Assembly: GCF_003072125.1 (NCBI RefSeq) | Contig: NZ_QCYH01000002.1 | Span: 186,001 to 250,000, forward strand | Direction: 5' to 3' | Length of the DNA stretch: 64,000 nucleotides | Source of the DNA: Pelagivirga sediminicola | GTDB taxonomy: Bacteria > Pseudomonadota > Alphaproteobacteria > Rhodobacterales > Rhodobacteraceae | The notes under the pieces: model-generated | What the model was told of the DNA's origin: nothing | The model's input: the letters and a program-made list of their open reading frames with translations, nothing else | The model's database searches: none | Made by a program: the position numbers and the translations under genes | Part shown: positions 35,319 to 44,223 of the stretch, piece by piece | Numbering within the stretch: position 1 is the first letter of the stretch | How the letters are laid out: each line of letters starts with the position of its first letter

Positions 35319-35580
35319 CCGTGGGGGCGTCATCTGGCGTGGATCGAAAGGCTGAAGGCGTGATTTCGGCATAGGGCGTCAGATGCGCAATCCTTATCTG
35401 CGCACCGTGTCCGCTGCCGCAATGCGCTCGGTATCTGTCTTGAAGGCGAAGAACCGCAGCCTCGGCGATGCCGATCCGTTACCGATCATCGGCCTCTAAC
35501 GCTGGTCTGCCAATGAAGGAAGCAATGAAGGAAGCCCTGCGCCATATCGGGGATTGCGCACCGCCTCCCATTCCCGATCT
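35319..35580. other. Intergenic stretch without recognised gene
   Basis: No supportable gene is visible in the 319-bp gap between the PRC-barrel gene and the convergent MpaB-like gene. A perfect 12-bp tandem duplication (CAATGAAGGAAG at 35511-35522 and 35523-35534) is its only distinct feature besides the terminator. The short frame from 35382 (MRNPYLRTVSAAAMRS) is not recognised. Confidence 0.5.
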
Positions 35581-36741
35581 TCACCCAAGCGTCTCATATT
35601 GCGCATCTTCCGCCAGGGTTTTCAGATCCTCGCGCAGCCGCGCCAGATTGCCTTCAGTCATCTTCGTCCACGCATCGGGATCGCCGCGCAGGCGCCTGCG
35701 TCTCGCGCGGATGAGCGCGGTTGCCGCACTGACGAGCGGGGTTGCCAGAAGAACCGGTGGTATATTCAGCTCTGCCGCGCGCGCGCTGCCGTGAAAACGG
35801 TGTGTCAGATGTCGCAAGAGCATCCGGCCGAGTGGCACGGGAAGGTTGATGTTCTCCTGCAATTGCACGGACACGCTCTCGATCGTTGCCTGCGCGAGGG
35901 TCGCCGACTGCGCGGTAAGCGGGCCGGTGACGGCGTCGAACATCGCATCCACCCGCTGCGCCGCGGCGTGCGTCGTGATACCGGACACAAGCCGCGCATC
36001 GATGCCGAGCAGGCGGCCGATATAGCCCCAGAGCCGATACATGCGGTCCAGATCGTGGCTGGTCAGGGCATAGCCGAGCGCCGCTTCGGCCTGCCACGAC
36101 GTATGCGTGAAATCCATCCATACGCGGCCCAGATCCACCTGGTTGATCGGCGTGCCGTAGCGCGCCGCATCATAGCCGCCCTTTGCCGCGTAATGCCGGA
36201 CTTTCGCGTGCAGCATCCGGACACCGACCGTCGCCACATAGCCCGGCGCGCCGGGGCGCAGCGCGCCGGGCAGCATCGCCTCGCCCAGCCATTTCGCGGT
36301 CTCGCGCAGGCGGGCATCGGCCCCGTCGACAAGCCGCCCGGTCCCCGACAGGACGGCGGCGATGGAGGGCGACGCATAGACACGGATCAGCGAGCCGACA
36401 CTGAGCGAGATCACATGAACCGCGGGCGGCATGGTCCAGAAACCTCGCGCACCATCGGCAAGCAGGTCGTCATCCACCCCGGCGGCCGCCTGCTCGATAT
36501 CCTCCAGCAGAGCGGCCAGTTCCCGGTCCGGCGCATCGAGCGCCGCAAGGCCGCCCCGCAATCCCAGGTCGAGCGCGTTCGCCAAGTTCCGGTCGCCTTC
36601 GGCGATGCGCGCGGCCACCGGGTCGGCAAGCGGATCGCCGGTGGTCAGCGCCCAGTGCATGAGATCCGCGCGATCCGTTCCGAACTGCGTCGCAAGGGCG
36701 CCATGAGATGCGCGCGCTGTCGGCCAGGGCAGGGGCGTCAT
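35581..36741 (-). CDS. MpaB-family oxygenase (DUF2236)
   Basis: A 386-residue protein of the MpaB/Lcp-like DUF2236 family, heme-dependent oxygenase-like proteins. DLGRVWMDFTHTSWQAEAAL near residue 200-220 carries the conserved His-Thr-x-Trp type motif. The C-terminal third is basic and hydrophobic (PPVLLATPLVSAATALIRAR). Its start overlaps the stop of the MBL-fold gene (TGATG), so the two are coupled. The substrate is unknown; a role in detoxifying or cleaving hydrophobic compounds fits the neighbouring redox genes. Confidence 0.8.
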   Translation of the reverse strand: MTPLPWPTARASHGALATQFGTDRADLMHWALTTGDPLADPVAARIAEGDRNLANALDLGLRGGLAALDAPDRELAALLEDIEQAAAGVDDDLLADGARGFWTMPPAVHVISLSVGSLIRVYASPSIAAVLSGTGRLVDGADARLRETAKWLGEAMLPGALRPGAPGYVATVGVRMLHAKVRHYAAKGGYDAARYGTPINQVDLGRVWMDFTHTSWQAEAALGYALTSHDLDRMYRLWGYIGRLLGIDARLVSGITTHAAAQRVDAMFDAVTGPLTAQSATLAQATIESVSVQLQENINLPVPLGRMLLRHLTHRFHGSARAAELNIPPVLLATPLVSAATALIRARRRRLRGDPDAWTKMTEGNLARLREDLKTLAEDAQYETLG

Positions 36742-37499
36742 CAGCTCGCCCCCGCGAGCTTGGGCCGCGCCTTTTCAATGGTCGCGCGCAGGGCTTTGGA
36801 AAACGCGCCCGCCTCGAACCGGCGCAGCGTCGAATGCGCCGCGCAAAGCGTCCGCGTTTCGGACCACTCCGCCGCGATCCGTTCGGCCCAGTCGCAAAAC
36901 CGCGCCCCGGCATCCGGGGTGTCCTCCAGCGCATCCTTCAGCGTCGGATGGAATGCGATCTGTTGAACGGGGAGCACCTTGCGGGCGATCTCGGGCAGCG
37001 GCAGGACGTTGAAGGTATCGTCAACATGCAGGGCACCGCTGGGCGGGTGAAAGACCAGCAGCGATCCGGCGTGGACGCCCTCGATGTCGCTGATGTAGTC
37101 GATGCCTTCCGGCAGTGAAAACGCAAGCTCGGGGTAGCGCGCACGGGCGGCATGGCTTTCCACCTTGTCGGGCGCCCAGGACACCTCCGGCACCTGCCGG
37201 GCATGGCGGGACGAGCCGTAGAAGGTGGCCGAGGGAAAATCCTTGGCCATCTGTGCGCAATGCAGCGTATGGAACGGATGAACATTCAACACCGCCTCGA
37301 CCGCGCGGCCCTGATCGGTCAGTTCCATGACGCGCTCGCGGATGTCGCCGGTCAGCGTGTAGCTGTCGAGAAAGACAAAGCGCCCCTCGCCAAGCCTGAC
37401 CAGCGAACATTGGGTGCCGACATTCAGGATGCCCTTGATCCGCAGATCGCCGCGGATGTTCCAGAAATCGCCGCTCAGCTCGATTATTTCTTCGGCCAT
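36741..37499 (-). CDS. MBL-fold metallohydrolase-like protein
   Basis: A 252-residue beta-lactamase-fold protein. The LNVHPFHTLHCAQMAKDFPS segment occupies the place of the HxHxDH metal motif, but the spacing and residues differ (His-Pro-Phe-His with no Asp-His pair), so metal binding or hydrolase activity may be lost. FHPPSGALHVDDTFNVLP carries the expected later Asp. It is coupled by overlap to the MpaB gene. Annotation databases usually call such proteins MBL-fold hydrolases without known function. Confidence 0.72.
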   Translation of the reverse strand: MAEEIIELSGDFWNIRGDLRIKGILNVGTQCSLVRLGEGRFVFLDSYTLTGDIRERVMELTDQGRAVEAVLNVHPFHTLHCAQMAKDFPSATFYGSSRHARQVPEVSWAPDKVESHAARARYPELAFSLPEGIDYISDIEGVHAGSLLVFHPPSGALHVDDTFNVLPLPEIARKVLPVQQIAFHPTLKDALEDTPDAGARFCDWAERIAAEWSETRTLCAAHSTLRRFEAGAFSKALRATIEKARPKLAGAS

Positions 37500-37705
37500 G
37501 ATTTATGCTCTTCCAGTCTCGATGATCATTTGGTCACAAACATCCTTGCTCATCAGTGCCAGGGCCGTTGCACGCGCCCCGCGTTCGCCGCGAATTGTGA
37601 CATGGCAAAGAGATGTCTCACCCCGCGTGAAATTCCAGTCAGGGACCGAAATACCTTGCCGCTTGAGAAACCTTCCGGGCTGATCCGGCCGCGACGCCGC
37701 ACGCT

Positions 37706-38266
37706 TCAATCGGCGTTTGCCGCCGCAAATTCCGTGAACCCCGCAAGAAATGCCGCCAGCCGCGCGCGCATCTTGTCGTCCGTCATGATGCCCGCCTCGT
37801 CAAAGACGCCGCTGGCGCGGGCCACCATCAGCCGCCCTTGATACCATGGCCGGGTGCCGAGCGTGCGCAGCACGCTCAGCCATGCGTCCTGCGACAGGAT
37901 CGTGCCGAACCCGCCGGGCGAGGCGCCCAGCACCGCCACCGGTTTGCCGCCAAAGATGCGCTCGATGTCGCTGGCCGGACGGCTGGTCCAGTCGATCGCG
38001 TTCTTGAAAACGCCGGGGATCGAGTTGTTGTATTCCGGCGTAAACAGCAGCACGCCGTCCGTCGCCGCCATCTGCTCTTTTAGCGTCTCGACAGCGGGCG
38101 GAATGCCTGCCTGCGCCTCTTCGTCCGCGTCATAAAGCGGGATGCCGCGAATGCTGCCTTCCTCAAGCGTGGCGCCCTCGGGCATCAGGCCCTGCGCCGT
38201 GCGTAAAAGCGCGGTGTTGAAGGAGCTCTGTCGAAGGCTGCCCGAAATTCCCAGAATGCGTGTCAT
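37706..38266 (-). CDS. NADPH-dependent FMN reductase
   Basis: A 186-residue flavodoxin-fold reductase. GISGSLRQSSFNTALLR is the FMN phosphate loop, and LFTPEYNNSIPGVFKNAIDW is the characteristic second FMN contact. This is the SsuE/YieF (ChrR) type that reduces quinones, chromate or FMN. The start at 38266 (MTRILGISG) is chosen because the fold begins immediately; upstream in-frame Met codons would add unstructured residues. It lies downstream of the hydroquinone reductase gene on the same strand, and both act on quinones. Confidence 0.9.
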   Translation of the reverse strand: MTRILGISGSLRQSSFNTALLRTAQGLMPEGATLEEGSIRGIPLYDADEEAQAGIPPAVETLKEQMAATDGVLLFTPEYNNSIPGVFKNAIDWTSRPASDIERIFGGKPVAVLGASPGGFGTILSQDAWLSVLRTLGTRPWYQGRLMVARASGVFDEAGIMTDDKMRARLAAFLAGFTEFAAANAD

Positions 38267-38359
38267 GCTCGTCCGTCCCCGTTTGTGGTCTTGTTGATTC
38301 AACATCGTGCCGCCGCCCCTGAACGGCCAAGTTTGCACAGGGGCGGCGGTCCGTTTCAG

Positions 38360-39328
38360 TCAGCCCCGATTGTGCGGGCGATCCAGATCCAGCACCGGCC
38401 CGGCGGGCACGATCCCGTTGGGGTTTATGGTGCCGTGGCTGCGATAGTAATGCTGCTGGATATGGTCGAAATCCACCGTCTCGGCAACGCCCGGATGCTG
38501 GTAAAGCTCGCGAGTGTAGTCCCAGAGATTCTCGTAATCCTTCAGCATTTTCAGATTGCACTTGAAATGGCCGTGATAGACCGGATCGAAGCGGATGAGC
38601 GTGGTGAAAAGCCGCCAGTCGGCCTCGGTGATGCGGTCGCCGACGAGGTAGCGCTGTCTGCCCAGCCGCTCTTCCAGCGTATCCAGCGCGTCGAAGAGTT
38701 TGCGCACCTCGCCCTCATAGACGTCCTGCTCGGTCGCGAAGCCCGCCTTGTAAACGCCGTTGTTGACGGCGTCATAGGTGAGCGCGTTGATCTCGTCGAT
38801 CTCGCTCAGCAGCGCCTCCGGCGTATAGTCGGTGTCATTCGTGGCGATGCCGTCGAAGGCCGAATTCAGCATGCGGATGATGTCGGCGGATTCGTTGCTG
38901 ACGATGGTGCCGCGTTCCAGATCCCACAGGACCGGCACGGTCACGCGGCCCGAATAGTCCGGATCGGCGCGCAGATAGACCTGGTACATGTAATCCGCGC
39001 CGCCGGGATCGGGGATGACGCCGGGGCCCGGTTCGAACGTCCAGCCATGCGCGCCCATGTAGGGATTGACGACCGACAGGCCGATGGCGTCTTTCAGCCC
39101 CTTGAGGCTGCGCAGGATCAGCGTGCGGTTGGCCCAGGGGCAGGCGAGCGAGACATAGAAGTGATAGCGCCCCGCCTCGGCCTTGAAGCCGCCTTCGCCG
39201 GTCGGCCCGGCGCTGCCATCCGCCGTGACCCAGTTGCGAAACTGCGATTCGCTGCGCTCGAACCGGCCGCCGGTGCTGTCCGTGTCATACCATTTGTCGT
39301 GCCATTCGCCGTCGATGAGAAGTCCCAT
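38360..39328 (-). CDS. Glutathionyl-hydroquinone reductase (YqjG/Xi-class GST)
   Basis: A 322-residue Xi-class enzyme that reduces glutathionyl-hydroquinones. Cys63 in SLACPWANRT is the catalytic cysteine, and SNESADIIRMLNSAFD and RYLVGDRITEADWRLFTTLI are the glutathione-binding and C-terminal domain motifs. The start at 39328 is fixed by the conserved MGLLIDGEW. A paralogue lies at 62220-63197 with the same Cys63. With the FMN reductase and DoxX neighbours it forms a quinone-detoxification set. Confidence 0.92.
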   Translation of the reverse strand: MGLLIDGEWHDKWYDTDSTGGRFERSESQFRNWVTADGSAGPTGEGGFKAEAGRYHFYVSLACPWANRTLILRSLKGLKDAIGLSVVNPYMGAHGWTFEPGPGVIPDPGGADYMYQVYLRADPDYSGRVTVPVLWDLERGTIVSNESADIIRMLNSAFDGIATNDTDYTPEALLSEIDEINALTYDAVNNGVYKAGFATEQDVYEGEVRKLFDALDTLEERLGRQRYLVGDRITEADWRLFTTLIRFDPVYHGHFKCNLKMLKDYENLWDYTRELYQHPGVAETVDFDHIQQHYYRSHGTINPNGIVPAGPVLDLDRPHNRG

Positions 39329-39434
39329 GGTTTTGTCTCCTGTGTCAGTCAGGCGCATCGGCGCCCGCGAGGGTTGGAAATGAGCGGCAAGGGTGCCGCC
39401 GCTGTTATGATCTGGGCCTGCCCTGTTTCGGGCA

Positions 39435-39836
39435 CTACGTTCCGGCGTTGCGCGCCCGAAGCGCGTCAAGGCTCCAGGGGCCGGGGCCGGTGAAGACCAG
39501 ATAGAGAAAAACGAAGCAGAACAGGATCGCTCCGGCCCCGCCATTGACGGACGGAAAGAAGCTCTGCGGTGCGTGCGCCACGAAATAGGCGACCGCCATC
39601 GTGCCGGATGCAACGAACGCGGCGGGCCGTGTGAACAGTCCCAAGGCCAGCAGGGCGCCGGCGACAAGCTCGATCACGCCCGCGTTCCACGACATCGAAA
39701 ACATCTCGGGCGTGCGGCCTGCGGGAAAGCCGAGGATCTTTTCGCTGCCGTAGCAAAGGAAGGTCAATCCGGCAGCGATACGCAAGACGCTGCGCATACG
39801 CGGACCCCAGTTGGAAGCGTGTTCTTGGACGGTCAT
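39435..39836 (-). CDS. DoxX-family membrane protein
   Basis: A 133-residue protein with four predicted membrane spans. LRIAAGLTFLCYGSEKILGF and the tail SVNGGAGAILFCFVFLYLVF match the DoxX family. Members are linked to thiol/quinone redox stress. It is related to the second DoxX at 45248. Probably co-transcribed with the hydroquinone reductase. Confidence 0.88.
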   Translation of the reverse strand: MTVQEHASNWGPRMRSVLRIAAGLTFLCYGSEKILGFPAGRTPEMFSMSWNAGVIELVAGALLALGLFTRPAAFVASGTMAVAYFVAHAPQSFFPSVNGGAGAILFCFVFLYLVFTGPGPWSLDALRARNAGT

Positions 39837-40097
39837 CTTGATCTCCTTCTATGTGTGTCGAACAGCGGGGTTATTGCGAAAACCGTCTGCACCAGAGCTG
39901 CGTCGGCGTCGTGGTTCTCCCCCTCGGGCGCGGCAGCGATGTGCCGGTGTCTGAGGTCAACATAGAGATGAGCTATCTGCCGCGGAACAGGTATAATCCG
40001 CCATTCACTGTTGCGTTGGCTGCAATAAACGCCTGCCGCGGGGCGTAAAAAACCGGCCGCCGCGGGTAGGCTGCGACCGGCGATCCCGTACGGGGTC

Positions 40098-41066
40098 TTA
40101 CCAGACGCCGCGGCGGTGGTTGTCGACCCAGCGGAACATGCCCTCGATATTGGCCCGGCGCATGTACTCATAGCCGAACCACTCGTCGCGATACTCGTTC
40201 CCGGCGGTGACGTTGCGCCACAGCTGGTCCCAGTTCATGCCCTGGCGCGACAGCTCCAGCACCTGCGCGTGCAGGTCGGTCATGTAATCGCGCAGGGCGA
40301 CGATATCCTCGGTGGTGGCGGGATCGTTGTAGTGGCCCACATCGATCAGATCGACGTCCTGCTCGATCACCCAGTCCAGCGTCTTGATCCAGCCGGGATA
40401 GTAGAAGTCCAGAAAATCCATGTAGGGAAAGGTCTTGGACTGGCAGACATCGGTGCATTGCATCGCGCTCTGCTTCGGGAAGACGACCTGCACCATGCTG
40501 TTGGAGTGGTTGCCCGCAGGCTCGTGATGCAAAAGGATCGTCTCGCCGCCCAGCTCGATCTCGGCCTCGTTGTCAAAAACGCGGTCGGGCGTGGCCACGG
40601 GCAGCTTTTCGCCGATGATCGGCTCGATCGCGTTGCGCTGCGCGATCACGGTCGCGCCCGCGTCCTGCCAGACCTGCGTGCCGGCCAGATGGTCCCAGTG
40701 GGCGTGGGTCTGGACGACATATTTGATGTCGGCGTCGAACCGCGTCTTGATCTCTTCCTGCAGCCATTTGGCGACGCAGGTATTGCCCGCGTCGACGACC
40801 AGCGCGCCCTCGTCGGTGATCAGGACCAGCCCGCTATGTGTCGCCGGAAAGGAGCCATTGGTGTGCCGGTAAAGGTTGTCCTTGAACTCGACGAGCGATT
40901 TCTCCACGTCGCAGTTTCCTTCGGACGGATCCGGCAGGGTCTCGCGGCCCTCATAGATGGATTGGTCCACCGGCTCGGCAGTATCGCTCGCTGCAAAGGC
41001 GGCGGGAGCGATCAGGGTAATGGCCGCCAGCGTGGCGGCCAGAGTCATGTTTTGGAATGTCTGCAT
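40098..41066 (-). CDS. Secreted MBL-fold metallohydrolase
   Basis: A 322-residue exported protein with a Sec signal (residues 1-25, ending AAFAAS). The metal site is intact: THAHWDHLAGTQ (HxHxDH type) near residue 120, a central His in HHEPAGNHSNS and a late VDVGHYNDP. It is immediately downstream (3 bp) of the hydroxyacid oxidase gene, so both form an operon. Substrate unknown: quinoprotein-relay-type MBL proteins are a similar group, and a lactone or thioester hydrolase is possible. Confidence 0.85.
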   Translation of the reverse strand: MQTFQNMTLAATLAAITLIAPAAFAASDTAEPVDQSIYEGRETLPDPSEGNCDVEKSLVEFKDNLYRHTNGSFPATHSGLVLITDEGALVVDAGNTCVAKWLQEEIKTRFDADIKYVVQTHAHWDHLAGTQVWQDAGATVIAQRNAIEPIIGEKLPVATPDRVFDNEAEIELGGETILLHHEPAGNHSNSMVQVVFPKQSAMQCTDVCQSKTFPYMDFLDFYYPGWIKTLDWVIEQDVDLIDVGHYNDPATTEDIVALRDYMTDLHAQVLELSRQGMNWDQLWRNVTAGNEYRDEWFGYEYMRRANIEGMFRWVDNHRRGVW

Positions 41067-41069
41067 GGG

Positions 41070-42305
41070 TCAGCTCCGGTTGGCTTCGGCGCTGGGGCCG
41101 ACGAGGTTGATATAGCTGGGGTCCAGATCCGACAGTTTGGCCGCGCCGGTCAGCAGCATGGCCGAGCGCAGATCCTGCCCCAGATGCTCCAGCACCGATT
41201 GCACGCCCTGCGCACCGCCAAGGCCCAGCCCGTACATCACCGGACGCCCCACGGCGACGGCATTTGCACCCATGGCCAGCGCGCGGATCACGTCGATGCC
41301 GCGGCGCACCCCACTGTCGAGGATCACCGGCACGCGCCCATTCACCGCGTGCGCCACATCCGGCAGCGCCGCGATGGACGCCGGCACGCCGTCGATCTGG
41401 CGGCCGCCATGGTTCGAGACCTGGATCGCATCCGCGCCCGCGCCGATGCAGCGGTCGGCATCATCGCCGCGCAGCAGCCCCTTGACCACGACGGGCAGGC
41501 CGGTCTGGTCCTTGATGAACTTGATGGCATCCAGATCCAGATCGACCTTCTGGTCGAAGAAGTTGCCCGAGCCGCCCCGTTCGGGATCGTGATTGCCGAA
41601 CACCATGTCCTGGCGGAAGGGCGCGCCCATCGCCTTGAAATCATCCGGCATCCCCGGCCCGAGCGCGTCGGCGGTCAGCACGATGGCGGAATAGCCCGCG
41701 TCCTTGGCGCGCTTCAGAAGCGATTTCGTGACCTCGATATCGTTGTTCCAGTAGAGCTGGAACCATTTCGGCCCCTGCGTCGCTTCGGCGATCTCCTCCA
41801 GCGTGCGGTGCGAGGCCCCGGACGAGCAATAGAGCGTTCCGGCCATGCCGGTGCCGCGTGCGGTGGCAACCTCGGCCTCCTCATGAACCATGCCATGCGC
41901 GCCCATCGGCGCGGTAAAGATCGGGAAGGGCAGGGTCTGGCCCAGCAGGTCGATGGACAGGTCCACATCCGAGGAGACGCCGCGCAGGCGCTTGGGCTCT
42001 ATCCGGAAGTCGTCAAAGGCGCGGCGGTTCTCGCGCAGGGTCCACTCGTCGCCCGCGGCGCCCGAGACGAACTGGTAGCCCGCCTCGGGGATCACCTCCT
42101 GCACGGCGGTGTCCAGCCGGTCGAGGCTAATGATGTCGAGCGGTTTGCCCGCTGTCGAGGCGCCGTAAGCGCTGGGCTTCACCGCATCGTTTGCGGCGGC
42201 CTCGGCGGCGGCATCGGTCGTCTGTGCGGCTGCCGGGCTGACGAAGGGCAGGGTGCCGAGGCCGAGGGCGGTGGCGCCGAGGAAGTTTCTACGGGATTCA
42301 TCCAT
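41070..42305 (-). CDS. FMN-dependent alpha-hydroxyacid oxidase with Tat signal
   Basis: A 411-residue enzyme of the lactate oxidase/glycolate oxidase family. A Tat signal precedes the barrel (SRRNFLGATALGLGT, Arg5-Arg6, then AAAQT). The catalytic His lies in IQVSNHGGRQIDG, the Lys in LPVVVKGLLRGDDA, and the phosphate contacts in RRGIDVIRALAMGANAVAVG. Translocation of an FMN enzyme by Tat means it acts in the periplasm. ATG 42305 follows GAAAGGAACG. It is paired with the secreted MBL-fold gene, so the two probably act in the periplasm on the same compound. Confidence 0.88.
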   Translation of the reverse strand: MDESRRNFLGATALGLGTLPFVSPAAAQTTDAAAEAAANDAVKPSAYGASTAGKPLDIISLDRLDTAVQEVIPEAGYQFVSGAAGDEWTLRENRRAFDDFRIEPKRLRGVSSDVDLSIDLLGQTLPFPIFTAPMGAHGMVHEEAEVATARGTGMAGTLYCSSGASHRTLEEIAEATQGPKWFQLYWNNDIEVTKSLLKRAKDAGYSAIVLTADALGPGMPDDFKAMGAPFRQDMVFGNHDPERGGSGNFFDQKVDLDLDAIKFIKDQTGLPVVVKGLLRGDDADRCIGAGADAIQVSNHGGRQIDGVPASIAALPDVAHAVNGRVPVILDSGVRRGIDVIRALAMGANAVAVGRPVMYGLGLGGAQGVQSVLEHLGQDLRSAMLLTGAAKLSDLDPSYINLVGPSAEANRS

Positions 42306-42428
42306 GATCGTTCCTTTCTGTTGAGGTCCGAAAGTTTGGGCCAACGATCTTGCATGTCAACAGCGCGGGTTCTGGCGCGCCGCATCGGTTTCGCGCCCGG
42401 CCGGTTGGCGCGACTCCGCCGGTCCGGA

Positions 42429-43328
42429 TCACCAGGACCGTGCGCCGCCCAGTTCGACGACCAGATGATCGACGAAAAGACGCAGCTTGGCCGGCATGGG
42501 TGCGCTCGGCGGCCAAAGCGCGACGATGGGCATCCTGCGCGTCTCCGCACCGGGCAGAACCCGTTCGAGGCGCCCCTCCGCGATGGCCGGTCCGGCGATG
42601 AAGCCGGGCAGGATCGCCAGCCCCAGACCCGCGATGGCGATGTCCCGAATTGCCTCGCCATTGTTCAGCGTGATACGGCTCTTCAATGTTCGCGCCGCGG
42701 CCTTGCCGAACGACCACAATTGCGCGTCGGACATATGCTGATACCCGATGATCTGGTGATCGCGCAGATCACCGGGACCCGCCGGGCGGCCGTGCCGGTC
42801 CAGATAGGCGGGGCTGGCGCAGGGGATCGCCTCATCAACGCAAAGATTTCGCTTTATCAAGGCACTATCGCGCAATTCGCCGATCCGTATCGCAACGTCA
42901 AACCCGTCGCGCAGCAGATCGCGCGCCCGGTCGTCATAGTCGATGCGCAGTTCCAGACCCGGGTGCCGCGCCGCGAACCGCGCGATGATCGGCGACAGGT
43001 GGAGGGTGCCGAACGTCATCGGCGCCGTGATCGCCAGCGTCCCGCGCAGGCTGTCATCCTGTGCAAGCCCGCCGGCCGCGCTTTCGGCAGCCGCCGCCAG
43101 ATCGGCCATCGCAGGGCGCAGCCGGTCATCCAGCCGAAGGGCCGCTTCGGTCGCCCTGATGCGGCCCGCGCTGCGCAGGAAGAGTGCCGCGCCGAGCGCG
43201 TCCTCAAGATCGGAAATACGTTTGCTGACGACCGATTTCGACAGGTTCAGCCGCGCCCCCGCCGCGGTGATGGTGCCCAGTTCCATCACCGTCAGAAAGG
43301 TCTCGATCTCGTTGAGCGTGTAGCGCAT
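42429..43328 (-). CDS. LysR-family regulator
   Basis: A 299-residue LysR protein with an N-terminal helix-turn-helix (NEIETFLTVMELGTITAAGA, then LNLSKSVVSKRISDLEDALG) and a standard effector domain (LAITAPMTFGTLHLSPIIAR). It is divergent from the frame containing the ring-cleaving dioxygenase remnant, with a good LysR box between them (43354-43372). Its original target was probably that lost dioxygenase gene and the quinone set; it may still control itself. Confidence 0.9.
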   Translation of the reverse strand: MRYTLNEIETFLTVMELGTITAAGARLNLSKSVVSKRISDLEDALGAALFLRSAGRIRATEAALRLDDRLRPAMADLAAAAESAAGGLAQDDSLRGTLAITAPMTFGTLHLSPIIARFAARHPGLELRIDYDDRARDLLRDGFDVAIRIGELRDSALIKRNLCVDEAIPCASPAYLDRHGRPAGPGDLRDHQIIGYQHMSDAQLWSFGKAAARTLKSRITLNNGEAIRDIAIAGLGLAILPGFIAGPAIAEGRLERVLPGAETRRMPIVALWPPSAPMPAKLRLFVDHLVVELGGARSW

Positions 43329-43353
43329 GGGGCCAGCCTATCAGAGGCCCGTC

Positions 43354-43372
43354 CGTTCGCAACAAGCGAACG
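43354..43372. promoter_or_regulatory. LysR-type palindrome, T-N11-A
   Basis: CGTTCGC (43354-43360) and GCGAACG (43366-43372) are perfect 7-bp inverted repeats around AACAA, with the T-N11-A arrangement. The site is 25 bp upstream of the LysR start codon and 74 bp upstream of the divergent start at 43446. Confidence 0.65.
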
Positions 43373-43445
43373 CCGCGTTCGATATGCTTTCGCTCACCGC
43401 GACCGGCCCCGGATCTGATATATGCTGAACTGAAAGGAGGCCATC

Positions 43446-43550
43446 ATGGAGCTTACCGGAATTCACCATTTAAGGGCGAGGGCGATGGACGCCCCCGCAA
43501 TCAGTCAATCCGCTTCCGACAGGCTCGGTGCGGGGCCGGTCAAAAGGAAC
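43446..43550 (+). pseudogene. N-terminal remnant of ring-cleaving dioxygenase (MhqO-like)
   Basis: The frame opens with a strong AAGGAGG site and reads MELTGIHHLRARAMDAPAIS, then LGAGPVKRNG. Ring-cleaving VOC dioxygenases of the MhqO/LinE type begin MELTGIHHLTAxSxDAxxN and have LVKRTVN at this distance. Only about 35 residues of a roughly 310-residue protein remain, and the same frame runs directly into a SUMF1-type gene. The ribosome binding site and start are thus preserved, but the enzyme is gone. Confidence 0.6.
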
Positions 43551-43553
43551 GGC

Positions 43554-44114
43554 ATGATGTATCGCGCAGTTGCAAACAGGGGTCTGTCCCGCATGGTTCT
43601 GGCCGGTTTCGCCGTCTGCGCGATCGCTGCCGGTGCGCTTGACGCCCAAGAGGGCGCAGAGCCGCCGGATTACACGCAACGCGCCGCGCGCCCCGTTACG
43701 GCGGCCATCGCGCCGCACTCGGTGCAGGCGAATGATGCGATGATCCCGGTCGAGCCGGGCACCTACACGCTGGGCCGAAACGACGGCCCGGCCAGCGAGG
43801 CGCCGACTCATCCGGTCCGGCTGCAAGGCTTTCGCATCGACCGCACCGAGTACGGCGCGACGGCGGGCGGTGCGCTCGACATGAGCGGATCGCTCGCCGA
43901 ATGGACGTCGAGCCTGAAGCGTCCCAATCCCTATGACCCGGCTGACGGGCGTGAGGCGCCGGACAGCGCCGGAGAGCGGATCACGCGCGGCGGCGATTAC
44001 ATCTATGACGCTGCCGCTTCCACCCTGACAGCCACCCATCGGGACGGGTTTTCCAACGCACCGGGGCGCGGCCACCGACATATCGGGTTCCGCTGCGCCG
44101 CCGACGCGGGCTGA
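43554..44114 (+). pseudogene. Secreted SUMF1/formylglycine-like protein, internally deleted
   Basis: From ATG 43554 (AAGGAAC upstream) a signal peptide (LAGFAVCAIAAGALDAQEG) is followed by MIPVEPGTYTLGRNDGPASE and HPVRLQGFRIDRTE, the opening of a SUMF1/formylglycine-generating-enzyme-like domain. It then jumps to DMSGSLAEWTSS and ITRGGDYIYDAAASTLTATH, close to the C-terminal GNVWEW, RGGSF and RCA blocks. About 100 residues from the middle are missing relative to the family, so the calcium/copper core cannot be complete. It may be a decayed gene that remains open. Confidence 0.65.
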
Positions 44115-44223
44115 TACGCGGCGCAGGTGATGCGCGCCGCATTCATCGTCACAATCCTGTGCAGCGCGGTGTCATTGCCAAGGCCGCGGCATATTTCCAA
44201 TCAAACAGAAAAGGGATGTTCTC

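Noticed and set aside
35511..35534. 12-bp tandem duplication as a CRISPR or regulatory repeat
   Set aside because: Only two copies, no spacer and no adjacent regulated gene; probably replication slippage.
36741..37499. Confident metallo-hydrolase assignment
   Set aside because: The HxHxDH metal motif is not intact, so only the fold and not the activity is reported.
40116..43418. Plus-strand open frame of 1100 codons
   Set aside because: It is antisense to the MBL, hydroxyacid oxidase and LysR genes, which have clear family motifs. The long frame is a by-product of high GC codon use.
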